Origin: Rosettibacter sp964572725
GTDB taxonomy: Bacteria; Bacteroidota; Ignavibacteria; Ignavibacteriales; Melioribacteraceae
Direction of reading: 5' to 3'
Assembly: GCA_964572725.1 (NCBI GenBank)
Contig: CAZNFW010000019.1
Span: 1 to 53,073, forward strand
Length of the DNA: 53,073 bases
The position numbers and the translations under genes were made by a program. The stretch's first letter is position 1, and every line of letters starts with the position of its first letter. This document shows, piece by piece, positions 8,487-17,881 of this stretch. The notes under the pieces were generated by a model, which saw nothing but the letters and a program-made list of their open reading frames with translations, made no database searches and was not told where the DNA came from.

Positions 8487-8999
8487 TTGAAAAAAGAACT
8501 TGAAAGATGGATTGGTACGCTGTTTTTACTTCCATTAGTTGTATTTTTAATTATAAACGGAGGCAAATTCATTTTTATTGATTATATAAATTTATTAATT
8601 CATGAAGGAGGGCATGGAATCTTCAAAATTTTTGGAAAATTTATTTACACACTTGGAGGAACAATTACACAAATTCTTATTCCTACTATGTTTGTTGTTT
8701 ATTATTTAAAGAATGAAAAAACTTTTTTTGCACAGTTATTTTTAATTTGGCTTGGAGAAAACTTTTTGAATATTAGTGTATATGCAGCAGATGCAAGAAC
8801 TCAAAAGCTGCCATTACTAGGAGGTAAAAAAGTTTATCACGATTGGAATTATATTTTAAGAGAACTTGGAATATTGAATTATGATTATTTGGTAGGAGAA
8901 TTTTTTTACCTTATTGGTATATTTATTTTTATTGTAACTGTCTTGCTTCCTTTATTCAAAAGGGGCTGCAAAAAAGTAAATATAGATTTAAAATTGTAG
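8487..8999 (+). CDS. Small membrane protein with HExxH motif (putative M50-like zinc protease)
   Basis: About 170 residues with four or five hydrophobic segments. The helix after GGKFIFIDYINLL carries HEGGH at residues 39-43, an HExxH zinc-protease signature embedded in a membrane-like stretch followed by a second hydrophobic segment, as in M50-type intramembrane proteases. The frame has no ATG. A TTG at 8487 sits 5 bases after GAAGG, better than the TTG at 8475 inside the asparaginase gene. It is one base downstream of ansA and so co-transcribed. The second zinc ligand (usually an Asp in a NPDG-type motif) is not evident, so a non-proteolytic membrane protein is possible. Confidence 0.6.
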   Translation: MKKELERWIGTLFLLPLVVFLIINGGKFIFIDYINLLIHEGGHGIFKIFGKFIYTLGGTITQILIPTMFVVYYLKNEKTFFAQLFLIWLGENFLNISVYAADARTQKLPLLGGKKVYHDWNYILRELGILNYDYLVGEFFYLIGIFIFIVTVLLPLFKRGCKKVNIDLKL

Positions 9000-9005
9000 C
9001 CCCTT
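8960..9005. terminator. Long-loop inverted repeat between convergent genes
   Basis: AAGGGGCT at 8960-8967 can pair with AGCCCCTT at 8998-9005 across a 30-base loop that includes the stop codon of the upstream membrane-protein gene. It lies between convergent transcripts and may act as a weak bidirectional terminator. There is no clean T-run, so confidence is low. Confidence 0.3.
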
Positions 9006-9015
9006 ATATAAATTC

Positions 9016-10320
9016 TTACCATCCGATAAATATTAACTGAATTAATATGAAAATAGGCAGTAAAATAACCAATGAAAATTTATACATGTATGCAAAAAAA
9101 CTTGGCATTTTAATATTATTTTCTTCTGCAACTGCTTTGACCATGAAGTTTGGTCCGTTTCCAATATAGGTCATACTTCCAAACATAACTGCACCAACTG
9201 AAATTGCTTTTAATAATTCTTCGGGAATGCCGGCCACAATGTTTCCAGAATTAATCCCTAATCCCAAAGCTAATGAATGAAATGTTACTGCTGTTGGGGT
9301 ATTATCAAGAAAACTACTTAATAAACCAGTGTAATAATAAAATTGATGAGGTAATGTAACACCAAGTGTATGAGCATTAACTTCAAGATACAATAAGCAA
9401 GGAACCATAGTTATGAAAATTCCAAAGAACAGATAAGCTACTTCTTTAATTGGTTCCCATGTAAAATTGTTGGATTCTCTTGTAAGTTTAGGAGTAAGCA
9501 AAAGAGAAAGAACAGCCATAGCAAGTATTGCACCTTCTCTGATAAACTTATAGTACTCATTCTTTTCAATAAAGTGTAAATATTGTTCGTTAAGAAATGC
9601 AACAGATAAAACAACACCGGCAAGCCAGAGAAAATTTATTTTTCCTTCTAACTTAATTGGACGAATATTTGTTTTATCTTTTTGAATTGATGATTTTGGT
9701 TCTTTTTTGTAATAATAATTATCAACAAGGAAATAAATAATTAACAATACGGCATTAGTAAAGAACCATTCAGGAAATAGTTTTAGAAACCAAGTAAAGT
9801 GAGCGCCGCGAAGATACATCATGAATAATGGCGGGTCGCCAAGAGGAGTTAATAATCCACCGCAATTTGCAATTATTCCGATAAAGAATAAAATTGTGTG
9901 AACCTTGAATTGTCTTTCTTTATTTGTTTGAATAACCGGACGAATTAAGAGCATGGCGGCGCCAGTAGTTCCCATAAATGAAGCAAGAACAGCACCGATT
10001 CCCAGAAAAAGTGTGTTAATAGAAGGTTTTGCCTCAATATCTCCCGATAGATAAATTCCACCGGTTATAGTAAAAAGAGAACCAAGAAGAATAATAAATG
10101 GTATGTAGTCGAATACCATTGTTTCATAAAGACGTTCACCTAAATTAGAATACAGTAGAAAAATTGCTGAGGGAATACTTAAAATAATTGCAATAATAAG
10201 TTTGTTTGAGTTTTTTTCCCAGAAATGATTCCATACCAATGGAAAAATGGCAATAGAAAGTAACATCAAAACGAAAGGAAGTAAACTAAGCAAGGGAATA
10301 GATATACTGTGTGTTTCCAT
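9016..10320 (-). CDS. NhaD/CitMHS-type sodium:proton antiporter or anion permease
   Basis: About 434 residues with 10-12 predicted membrane helices and no long soluble domain. The segment IIANCGGLLTPLGDPPLF is the re-entrant motif of the ion-transporter superfamily in NhaD-type Na+/H+ antiporters, repeated in weaker form near the C-terminus (SFLDNTPTAVTFHSLALG). An in-frame GTG at 10329 gives nine extra bases; the ATG at 10320, preceded by GAG, is chosen. It converges with the asparaginase operon, and its 5' side is 25 bases from an assembly gap. Substrate (Na+/H+ or a dicarboxylate) cannot be decided. Confidence 0.75.
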   Translation of the reverse strand: METHSISIPLLSLLPFVLMLLSIAIFPLVWNHFWEKNSNKLIIAIILSIPSAIFLLYSNLGERLYETMVFDYIPFIILLGSLFTITGGIYLSGDIEAKPSINTLFLGIGAVLASFMGTTGAAMLLIRPVIQTNKERQFKVHTILFFIGIIANCGGLLTPLGDPPLFMMYLRGAHFTWFLKLFPEWFFTNAVLLIIYFLVDNYYYKKEPKSSIQKDKTNIRPIKLEGKINFLWLAGVVLSVAFLNEQYLHFIEKNEYYKFIREGAILAMAVLSLLLTPKLTRESNNFTWEPIKEVAYLFFGIFITMVPCLLYLEVNAHTLGVTLPHQFYYYTGLLSSFLDNTPTAVTFHSLALGLGINSGNIVAGIPEELLKAISVGAVMFGSMTYIGNGPNFMVKAVAEENNIKMPSFFAYMYKFSLVILLPIFILIQLIFIGW

Positions 10321-10344
10321 TTTTCTCACATAAATTAGTTAAAA

Positions 10345-10364
10345 NNNNNNNNNNNNNNNNNNNN
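10345..10364. other. Assembly gap of 20 N
   Basis: Twenty undetermined bases inside the intergenic region between the antiporter gene and the SpoIIE-type phosphatase gene. True gap length is unknown, so any promoter, RNA gene or small ORF here is invisible. Confidence 1.
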
Positions 10365-10505
10365 ATTTATATGTTAATGAATCAATTAAAACAAAAAATT
10401 TAACTATTAAATAACAGGCATATAAAAAATTTTTCTATAAATTTTTATGAAAATAAGATTTTTATCTTTTGTAAATTTGTTTTAAGAAATTATAAAGATT
10501 AAGAA

Positions 10506-11693
10506 ATGCTTGACCCAAAAACATTTCATAGAAAACTTGATTCACTTTTATCAAAAATAGGACAGGAAAAATCCGGAAAAGATTTTCTCTCAACAATTGT
10601 AACAGAACTCGAAAAAACATTTGGTTATGACCTGCATATAGGCAATGGAAGAATTTATGAAGAAAGAGATAATGAATATATATTAATCTTCTCGAAAGAA
10701 AATCATCCATTAGAAAAAATACCTGCAGAATCGCAAGCGGTTCAGTTATTACTAAAATCAAAAACATATATTTTTGATAATCCAGAATTAACCATTGATA
10801 AAACAGTAGGTCAAAATGGTGAATATAGAATTCCTGCTGCAATTACGGTAAGAAGCAAAGATCAAAGATGGATTTTTATCTTTGATTTAATGAGCGGATG
10901 GATTCGAGAAGAAATTGAATTGTGTCTGAATGCAGTAAGAACAGTATTGAGTTACAGATTGACATCCGAGGCAGTAAAGAGTGAAATGGAACAGGCAGCA
11001 CAAATTCAACAAAGTTTGCTGCCGTTAACTGCTCCTGAATTTGAAGGTTTAAAAGTAGCAGGAAGGTCAATACCAGCAGAAATTGTAGGCGGTGATCTTT
11101 ATGACTATTTTAATTTTGATAATGAAGTTTTTGGTGTATGTATTGGTGATGCGAGCGGACATGGTTTGCCTGCCGCCCTTCTTGCAAGAGATGTTGTAAC
11201 GGGTTTACGAATGGGACTTGAAAAACATCTTAAAATGGTTTACACTTTCAAAAAATTAAATAATGTCATTTATAGAAGTGTATATTCAACAAGTTTTGTT
11301 TCTTTATTTTATGCTGAAATAGAAAAAAATGGCAATATACTTTATGTTAATGCTGGTCACCCTGCACCGCTTTTATATGATGGTAATGAATTCAAAGAAT
11401 TGGATTCTACAGGCTTAATTTTTGGAGCTTTGCCCGAAATTAATATTCAACGCGGTCATGCTTTTATCAAACCAGGGAATTTGTTGGTTCTTTATAGCGA
11501 TGGAATAATTGAAAGAAAAAATGGAAATAGAAATGATTTTGATGTAACAGGCTTAAAAAAAATAATTCAACAACACTACGATAAAACTCCAGAACAAATT
11601 ATTGATATAATTTTTGATACACTTTATGTTTATGGAGGCGGCAAAAACTGGGATGATGATGCAACTGTTGTTATTATAAAAAGGGATAAGTAG
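10506..11693 (+). CDS. SpoIIE/RsbU-type serine phosphatase with GAF-like N-terminal domain
   Basis: PP2C-fold protein phosphatase, probably controlling an anti-sigma-factor partner switch. Residues 1-150 form a GAF-like sensory region (a helical start, then mixed strands). After the helical linker AAQIQQSLLP the SpoIIE catalytic domain begins, with IVGGDLYDYF (metal Asp), GDASGHGLPAALLA, LYVNAGHPAPLLYDG, LLVLYSDGIIE and WDDDATVVIIK, giving the aspartates expected for two metals. Length 395 is usual for an RsbU-like protein with one sensor domain. The next gene, a ClC channel, follows 9 bases later, so the two are probably co-transcribed. No RsbW or RsbV is nearby. Confidence 0.85.
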   Translation: MLDPKTFHRKLDSLLSKIGQEKSGKDFLSTIVTELEKTFGYDLHIGNGRIYEERDNEYILIFSKENHPLEKIPAESQAVQLLLKSKTYIFDNPELTIDKTVGQNGEYRIPAAITVRSKDQRWIFIFDLMSGWIREEIELCLNAVRTVLSYRLTSEAVKSEMEQAAQIQQSLLPLTAPEFEGLKVAGRSIPAEIVGGDLYDYFNFDNEVFGVCIGDASGHGLPAALLARDVVTGLRMGLEKHLKMVYTFKKLNNVIYRSVYSTSFVSLFYAEIEKNGNILYVNAGHPAPLLYDGNEFKELDSTGLIFGALPEINIQRGHAFIKPGNLLVLYSDGIIERKNGNRNDFDVTGLKKIIQQHYDKTPEQIIDIIFDTLYVYGGGKNWDDDATVVIIKRDK

Positions 11694-11702
11694 GAGTATT
11701 GG

Positions 11703-13721
11703 TTGTTAAATAAAGTAAAAAAATTCTTTTCTCAAACAATAAGAAATAATTTTACATTAAACATAATTTATGCTGTAGTCACAGGAATAGTAGTAGGGTT
11801 TTCTGCGGTTATCTTTCATAATTCAATAGAATTTTTCAACGAAATATTTTTTCATCAAACGGCAAGTGGTTTATTTTTTCTTGGAGCTGCTGCAGTTATT
11901 ATTATTCCCGCAATTGGAATGTTAATTCAGAGTGTTATGATTTTGCTTTTGCCAGATTATGCAAGCAAAAAGGGAGTTACAGAAGTCATAAAGGCAGTGG
12001 CATTGGATGGAAATAGAATTCCTTTTCGCTCTACAATTTTTAATTTTCTTGCTTCTGTAATAAGTATTGGCTCTGGTAATACAGTAGGTCCAGAAGGTCC
12101 AGCTGCTCGTCTTGGAGGCGGAATAGCAAATAAATTAGCTTTTGTTTTTAAATTACCAGACAACAAAAAAAGCATTCTTACAGCAGCAGGTGCAGGAGCT
12201 GCTATATCAGCAATCTTTAATACTCCCATTGGCGGAATATTTTTTGCTCTTGAAATAATTTTATTAAATGAATTTTCAACAGTGAGCTTTCCTATTTTAA
12301 TTCTTTCTTCTATTGCTGCAAGTGCTGTCTCAAGAACATTTCTGGGAAATGATTCAGTATTTGTTTTTCACAGCCCAAATATTGGAAGTTATATTCACTT
12401 ATATCATTATGCATTACTGGGAGTGCTGGCAGGAATAATTTCTTTTGCTTTTGTCAGATATTCATATAAAACAGAAGGGATTTTTAAGAGTATTCTAAAA
12501 AAAATTCCTCAATGGATTGTAATGACTTCTGTTGGTTTGATTGTAGGCATATGCGGTTATTTTTATAAATACATTTTTGGAATTGGTTATAATGGAATAA
12601 ATCAAATTTTGTCTGGTTCTTTAAACTTTCAAATGGTTTTGATATTACTTGTTTTGAAATTTATACTTGTGCCGTTGATTATAAATTCAGGAGGATTTGG
12701 AGGTATATTTGCACCATCATTATTTATTGGCGCATGTGTGGGTTATTTATATGGTTTCGGATTAAATTATTTTTTGGGAAATCAATTTGATGTTACAGCA
12801 TTTGTTCTTGTTGGGATGGGAGCAGTTCTTGGCGGAATAAATTTCATTCCTATTTCTGCTATTCTTATAATTTTTGAAATGACAAAAGATTACTCTTTCA
12901 TACTTCCTTTGATGCTTGCAGTTGTAACAAGCACAATGTTTGTGCAGATTACACTGAAAAAATCTATTCACGAAAGATACCTTGAACAGCAGGGTTATCG
13001 TATTTCTGCAAAAAGAGAAATTAATTTGATGTCAATCCCAGTAAAATCTGTGATGAATAAAGAAATAGTTTTAATTTCAGAGGAAACATTATTTCCGCAG
13101 CTAATAAAAGAATTTATAGAAAGCAAACAAAATGTTTTTTACACTATTGATAAAAATGGAAACCTGAACGGATATATTTCTGAATCTGATTTAAGAGCTT
13201 TAATTACTGAGTATGAAAATATTAGAGATATCTTAGTAGCAAAAGACATAGCAAAAAATAAAATCGTTACTGTATCAGATGATGATACATTGGAAGATGT
13301 TTTAAGACTTTTTGAGATTCACGACATTGATGAATTTCCTGTAATATCTTCTGACAAAAGCAAAATACTCGGGACAATTAGCAGAAAAGACATTGTTGAA
13401 GTTTATAACAGAGAAAATCTCAAATCAGAAATCATAGAAGAATTGTCGTTCAATTTATTAAAACTGGAAAAAGCAAAGAGAATAAAAATTTTTGAAGGAT
13501 ATTCAATAATAGAAAAAATTCCTCCAAACGAATTAGTTGGAAAAACACTCACGCAGCTCGATTTTAGAAAAAATTTTGGTTTAGAAGTATTAATGATAAA
13601 AAAAGATTTTTCTAAGAATGAAAATATTGTCTTTCCGCATTCGGATTATGTTATTGAAGAAAATGATAGACTAATTTTGTTTGGCAAAGATGAATACATA
13701 GATAGGTTTGAAAATTTGTAG
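11703..13721 (+). CDS. ClC chloride channel with CBS pair and RCK_C domain
   Basis: Membrane chloride channel of 672 residues. The ClC domain (about 1-425) carries the selectivity motif GPEGP with its gating glutamate, then FNTPIGGIFFALEIIL. The position of the internal proton glutamate of exchangers (E203 of E. coli ClC) is Ile, a residue pattern like ClC channels. Two CBS repeats follow (about 445-575; the second includes DDDTLEDVLRLFEIHDIDEFPV). The last 70 residues (about VGKTLTQLDFRKNFGLEVLM to DRLILFGKDE) resemble an RCK_C/TrkA_C ligand-binding domain. The TTG start follows TAGGAGTATTGG. This layered regulatory tail suggests control by nucleotides plus another ligand. Confidence 0.86.
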   Translation: MLNKVKKFFSQTIRNNFTLNIIYAVVTGIVVGFSAVIFHNSIEFFNEIFFHQTASGLFFLGAAAVIIIPAIGMLIQSVMILLLPDYASKKGVTEVIKAVALDGNRIPFRSTIFNFLASVISIGSGNTVGPEGPAARLGGGIANKLAFVFKLPDNKKSILTAAGAGAAISAIFNTPIGGIFFALEIILLNEFSTVSFPILILSSIAASAVSRTFLGNDSVFVFHSPNIGSYIHLYHYALLGVLAGIISFAFVRYSYKTEGIFKSILKKIPQWIVMTSVGLIVGICGYFYKYIFGIGYNGINQILSGSLNFQMVLILLVLKFILVPLIINSGGFGGIFAPSLFIGACVGYLYGFGLNYFLGNQFDVTAFVLVGMGAVLGGINFIPISAILIIFEMTKDYSFILPLMLAVVTSTMFVQITLKKSIHERYLEQQGYRISAKREINLMSIPVKSVMNKEIVLISEETLFPQLIKEFIESKQNVFYTIDKNGNLNGYISESDLRALITEYENIRDILVAKDIAKNKIVTVSDDDTLEDVLRLFEIHDIDEFPVISSDKSKILGTISRKDIVEVYNRENLKSEIIEELSFNLLKLEKAKRIKIFEGYSIIEKIPPNELVGKTLTQLDFRKNFGLEVLMIKKDFSKNENIVFPHSDYVIEENDRLILFGKDEYIDRFENL

Positions 13722-13727
13722 TAAACG

Positions 13728-14609
13728 TTAATTGTCAGTTTTAATCTGCTGAATAATTATTCCTCCGACAATAAAAATCAAGCCCAGAATAGAAGAAGCA
13801 AATAATTTTTCTCCAAGTATTACTGAAATGAAAATCAAAGATATAAAAGGAGAAAGGTAAGCAAGGGTAGCAGTGTGTGCTTTGTTTTCGCTAAGTGATA
13901 AAGCTTTCATCCAAAGAAAAAATGTTATTCCCATTTCGAAAAAACCTATATAAATAGCACCCAGAAAATATATCGGCTCAAAATTCGATTGATTTTCGAA
14001 AATTAAAATATAGACGGCTATTAATATTGTTCCAAATAAGAACGAACCAAAAAGCTTTTCGGATGGCTCTCTGCTGTCAAGTAAATTTAATATCCAGAAT
14101 AAACCCCACACAACAGAGCTGCCAACTGCAAGACTTACTCCCGTGATGTTATGAAAATGGAGATTAATTAAATTTCCTCTGGTTGCAATAATGATAACAC
14201 CAGCAAAAGCAATAATCAAACCAATTATTGTTCTTAATGTTAATTTGTTTTTTAAGAATATTATTGAAAAAATAGAAATTACAATAGGCCAGGTATAATT
14301 TAATGGAAGAGCTTCCTGCGCAGGTAATATTGAGTATGCCTTGAACAAAATTAGATAATAAAGAAAAGGATTAATAATTCCAAGGACAAGATTATTTTTA
14401 AAATCTTTTCCTTTAATTATCAAATAAATATTTTCTTTTTCATTAATAAATTCAAATAAGAAAAAAATAATTGTGCTTGTTAAAGAAGAAAATAACAATA
14501 CATGAGAAACACTCATTCCTTTTAATGTAAGCTTAAATGCCGTTGCGGATGTAGACCATAATATGATAGAAGCAATTGCAAATAAAAATGATTTTAAATT
14601 ATTGTTCAT
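13728..14609 (-). CDS. EamA/DMT-superfamily permease
   Basis: A 293-residue protein with ten hydrophobic helices in two five-helix repeats. The pattern, with SIILWSTSATAFKLTLKGMSV at the start and INPFLYYLILFKAYSILPAQEA in the first half, is that of the drug/metabolite transporter EamA family. The second repeat opens with VSLAVGSSVVWGLFWIL and includes GFFEMGITFFLWMKALS. Substrate is unknown; relatives export amino acids or metabolites. It converges with the ClC gene, whose stop is 6 bases away, and stands alone upstream of a divergent M24 peptidase. Confidence 0.85.
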   Translation of the reverse strand: MNNNLKSFLFAIASIILWSTSATAFKLTLKGMSVSHVLLFSSLTSTIIFFLFEFINEKENIYLIIKGKDFKNNLVLGIINPFLYYLILFKAYSILPAQEALPLNYTWPIVISIFSIIFLKNKLTLRTIIGLIIAFAGVIIIATRGNLINLHFHNITGVSLAVGSSVVWGLFWILNLLDSREPSEKLFGSFLFGTILIAVYILIFENQSNFEPIYFLGAIYIGFFEMGITFFLWMKALSLSENKAHTATLAYLSPFISLIFISVILGEKLFASSILGLIFIVGGIIIQQIKTDN

Positions 14610-14796
14610 TGAAAAATTATTTTATTTATAATAGTATTATAATTAAACCTGTATGACAAGTCAAACTAACATTATTAATTAGTTAGTGATGATGTTAGCA
14701 GAACACAATTTTTTGTATCTAATAAATTTATTTTTTGTTTGAAATCAATACACTATTTTGATACTAAGAAAAAAATAATTTATCAAAAGGTGGAAT

Positions 14797-16191
14797 ATGT
14801 TTTCTGCAAAAGTTTATAAACAACGAAGAAATGAATTAAAGAAAAAAATTGAAACGGGACTAATTCTGTTTTTAGGAAATGATGAATCTCCAATGAATTA
14901 TGCTGATAATGCTTATAAATTTCGTCAGGACAGCACATTTCTTTATTACTTTGGGATTGACGAACCAAATTTTGCAGCAATTATAGATATTGATGAAAAC
15001 AAAGAGATGATTTTTGGGAATGATTTTACAATTGATGAAATTGTTTGGATGGGAATGCAGAAAACGGTAAAACAAAAAGCAGCAAAGTGTGGAGTTAATC
15101 TTACTTATAAGATGAATGAACTGGAAAATATTTTAAAATCTGCTCTTGCAAAAGGAAGAAAAATCCACTTCATTCCGCAGTATCGGCACAGTAATATGAT
15201 TAAATTGCAAATCCTGCTTGGTATTGATGCATCGAGAGTAAATGATTATGCTTCGATTGAATTGATTAAAGCCGTGGCAGAACAACGTGCGGTAAAATCA
15301 AGCGAGGAATTAGAAGAAATAGAAAAAGCAATATCAATTGCATACGAAATGCATGTGGCTGCAATGAAATTTACAAAATCTGGTATGATAGAAAAAGAAA
15401 TTGCAGGTTTCATCGAAGGAATTGCAATTTCAATGGGGAGCGGACTTTCTTTTCCAGTAATTTTCTCAAAACACGGAGAAACTCTTCACAATCATTATTA
15501 TGGTAATAAATTAAAAGATGGAGATATAGTTGTAAATGATTCGGGTGCAGAAAGCCTTTTGCATTATGCAAGTGATATAACAAGAACTTTTCCTGTAAGC
15601 GGTAAATTTACTCAAATCCAAAAAGAAATCTATGAAATTGTTTTGCTTGCACAATTAACAGCTATAAAATCAATTAAGCCGGGTGTTAGTTATAAAGACA
15701 TACACTTAAAAGCTTCTACAGTAATTGCAGAAGGATTAAAAGCACTTGGTTTGATGAAAGGCGATGTAAAAGAAGCAGTTAAAGTAGGTGCTCATGCTCT
15801 TTTCTTTCCGCATGGGCTTGGTCATCTTCTTGGACTTGATGTTCACGACCTCGAAAATTTTGGAGAAAGCAATTTTGGTTATGATAATAAAATTAGAAGA
15901 AGTTCTCAGTTTGGTTTAAAATCACTGCGTTATGCAAAAGCACTGGTACCGGGAATTGTAATTACCGTTGAACCCGGCATCTATTTTATTCCTCAATTAA
16001 TTGAGAAATGGGAAGCAGAAAAAAAATTTACTCAATTTATTAATTACCAGAAATTAGAAGCATATAAAAACTTTGGTGGAATTAGAATAGAAGATGATGT
16101 GCTTGTAACTGAGACGGGAAGCAAGGTTCTTGGAAAACCAATTCCTAAATTAGTAGAAGAAATTGAAGAAGTTTCTTCAAATAAAATTTAG
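14797..16191 (+). CDS. Xaa-Pro aminopeptidase (M24B family)
   Basis: Metalloprotease that removes an N-terminal residue in front of proline. The N-terminal AMP_N domain (SPMNYADNAYKFRQDSTFLYY) is followed by the pita-bread catalytic domain. Metal ligands are visible: D248 (VVNDSG), D260 (YASDITRTF), the His in FPHGLGHLLGLDVHD, the Glu of ITVEPGIYF and the Glu of GGIRIEDDVLVT. Length 464 agrees with bacterial PepP. The AAAAGGTGGAAT ribosome site supports the ATG at 14797. No signal peptide is visible, so it is probably cytoplasmic. Monocistronic by spacing. Confidence 0.92.
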   Translation: MFSAKVYKQRRNELKKKIETGLILFLGNDESPMNYADNAYKFRQDSTFLYYFGIDEPNFAAIIDIDENKEMIFGNDFTIDEIVWMGMQKTVKQKAAKCGVNLTYKMNELENILKSALAKGRKIHFIPQYRHSNMIKLQILLGIDASRVNDYASIELIKAVAEQRAVKSSEELEEIEKAISIAYEMHVAAMKFTKSGMIEKEIAGFIEGIAISMGSGLSFPVIFSKHGETLHNHYYGNKLKDGDIVVNDSGAESLLHYASDITRTFPVSGKFTQIQKEIYEIVLLAQLTAIKSIKPGVSYKDIHLKASTVIAEGLKALGLMKGDVKEAVKVGAHALFFPHGLGHLLGLDVHDLENFGESNFGYDNKIRRSSQFGLKSLRYAKALVPGIVITVEPGIYFIPQLIEKWEAEKKFTQFINYQKLEAYKNFGGIRIEDDVLVTETGSKVLGKPIPKLVEEIEEVSSNKI

Positions 16192-16281
16192 AATTTATGG
16201 ATAATTTTTTGCTTGAAATTCACTGTCCAAAAATGTTAGATTAAAATGGACATTAAGACTGAATAGAAATCAGGAGGTAAA

Positions 16282-16710
16282 ATGAAATCAATTAGAGAAA
16301 AAGTTCTTTCTAAAAAAATTTTGACGGTAAAATCCGGAACCAATATTTATGATACAGTTCTTTTTATGGCAGAACATAATATTGGTCTAGTACCAGTGCT
16401 TGGCGAAGATGGAAAACTTCTTGGTGTATTTTCAGAAAGAGATTTGGTAAGACGTGTAATTGCAAAAAATCTTGATTTGAAAACCACAAAAGTAGATGAT
16501 GTCATGTCTAAAGATTTAGTTATTGCAGATATTAATGAAACATATGAAGAATGCTTAAAGAAAATGAAAGACCGGGGCACAAGACATATATTGATTATTG
16601 AAAATGATAAATTAGCTGGAATACTTTCAATACGTGATTTATTAGAAATTGATTTGAAAGTTCAAAAAGAAACAATAGAAGTTCTCCATAATTACATTTA
16701 TTCAAAATAA
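16282..16710 (+). CDS. CBS-pair regulatory protein
   Basis: A 142-residue protein consisting of two CBS repeats (DTVLFMAEHNIGLVPVLGEDGKLLGVFSERDLVRRV and a second with ADINETYEECLKKMKDRGTRHILIIENDKLAGILSIRDLL) plus a short C-terminal helix. CBS pairs bind adenosyl ligands such as AMP, ATP or SAM. There is no catalytic domain. A strong AGGAGGT site precedes the ATG. Nine bases later a DUF2721 membrane protein begins, so the two are co-transcribed with aat. A 6-bp inverted repeat with a 17-base spacer (TGTCCA at 16224 and TGGACA at 16247) lies upstream and may be regulatory. Function unknown. Confidence 0.85.
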   Translation: MKSIREKVLSKKILTVKSGTNIYDTVLFMAEHNIGLVPVLGEDGKLLGVFSERDLVRRVIAKNLDLKTTKVDDVMSKDLVIADINETYEECLKKMKDRGTRHILIIENDKLAGILSIRDLLEIDLKVQKETIEVLHNYIYSK

Positions 16711-16719
16711 GGAAGAAAA

Positions 16720-17202
16720 ATGTTTTCCTTAAATATTAATGCAATAAATATTATTCAATTAATGCTTGCACCTGCAGTTATGATTAATGCATGTGGTCTA
16801 TTATTGCTTGGAATGAACAGCCGGTATTCAATGGTTGCAAATAGAATTAGACTGTTGAATGAAGAAAAAAGAAGATTACTATTGAAAATTGGTGAGGGTC
16901 CTTACGCAACAGAAGATAACGTAAGGCTTGCAAGCATTGCAAAACAAATTGATGCACTTGTTTATCGTGTGAAACTTGTAAGAAATTCTGTGCTAAGTTT
17001 TGTAAGTGGAGTAGCTCTTTTTGTCCTATGCTCAATTTTACTTGGCATCTCTTCAATTTTTTCTATTGATGGTCTTGATGCATTTATTACTACAGCATTT
17101 CTTCTTGGGATGATACAGGTTTTGCTTGGCGCATTTTTTACTGCACTTGAATCCAAAAAGGGCTATGATATTATAAAATTTGAAGTCGAGTCTCATGAAT
17201 GA
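16720..17202 (+). CDS. DUF2721 membrane protein
   Basis: A 160-residue protein with three hydrophobic segments: one near the start (QLMLAPAVMINACGLLLLG) and two in the second half (VLSFVSGVALFVLCSILLGI and FITTAFLLGMIQVLLGAFF). Between them lies a charged cytoplasmic helix with NRIRLLNEEKRRLL. This layout and the early AxxxNA segment match DUF2721, a family of unknown function. It overlaps the likely aat start by 8 bases and is part of the CBS-DUF2721-aat cluster. Confidence 0.78.
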   Translation: MFSLNINAINIIQLMLAPAVMINACGLLLLGMNSRYSMVANRIRLLNEEKRRLLLKIGEGPYATEDNVRLASIAKQIDALVYRVKLVRNSVLSFVSGVALFVLCSILLGISSIFSIDGLDAFITTAFLLGMIQVLLGAFFTALESKKGYDIIKFEVESHE

Positions 17203-17797
17203 ACAAAGAATCATCTCAAAGAAAGAATTATTAAAACCAGAAAATATGATTCAACTTTATGCTCAGGGTGCATTTCCTATGGCAGATGACGATGGGAATT
17301 TAGAATGGTATTTGCCTGAAATTAGAACAATCATTCCTCTTGATAATTATAATATTCCGCGCTCGCTAAGAAAGTTTATGGAGAAATCAAATTTCGAATA
17401 CAAAATTGATTCTAAAATTTTAGATGTTATAATTAATTGCTCCAAAAGACCAAAAACATGGATTTCAGAAGAGTTAATAGAAGCTTACAAAGGGTTAATT
17501 AAACTTGGTTATCTGCACTCTGTAGAAGTTTATCAAAATAATGAATTAGTAGGTGGACTTTATGGAGTGACATACAGAGGAGCTTTTTTTGGCGAATCAA
17601 TGTTCTCAAAAGTATCACAGGCTTCTAAGTGTGCGCTTGTTAAATTAATTGAGAGATTAAATCAAAAAGATTTTGTATTGCTTGATGTACAGTTTCAAAC
17701 AGATCACTTAAAAATGTTTGGTGCAGTCGAAATTTCTTTTGAAGAATATACAGAGCTTTTGCTAAACGCATATGAAAAAAAAGTTAATTTTAATTAA
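17195..17797 (+). CDS. aat: Leucyl/phenylalanyl-tRNA-protein transferase
   Basis: Adds Leu or Phe from tRNA to N-terminal Arg or Lys, making proteins targets of the N-end rule pathway via ClpS-ClpAP. The 200-residue protein has LYAQGAFPMADDDGNLEWY near the N-terminus, then the acetyltransferase-like core with VEVYQNNELVGGLYGVTYRGAFFGESMFS, the family's signature. A TTG at 17180 is in frame, but the ATG at 17195 gives the normal start MNEQRI and overlaps the DUF2721 stop, implying coupled translation. Length is slightly shorter than the E. coli enzyme but typical for the family. Confidence 0.93.
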   Translation: MNEQRIISKKELLKPENMIQLYAQGAFPMADDDGNLEWYLPEIRTIIPLDNYNIPRSLRKFMEKSNFEYKIDSKILDVIINCSKRPKTWISEELIEAYKGLIKLGYLHSVEVYQNNELVGGLYGVTYRGAFFGESMFSKVSQASKCALVKLIERLNQKDFVLLDVQFQTDHLKMFGAVEISFEEYTELLLNAYEKKVNFN

Positions 17798-17881
17798 CCA
17801 GCCATAAATCCTGCACATCTTTGATAAATCGTCATATTTTTTTTATACTTATGAATGAAATTATGATTATTAATTAACAAA

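Noticed and set aside
11957..12229. Alanine-rich frame on the minus strand
   Set aside because: It is antisense to the ClC membrane domain, a usual shadow of hydrophobic coding DNA.
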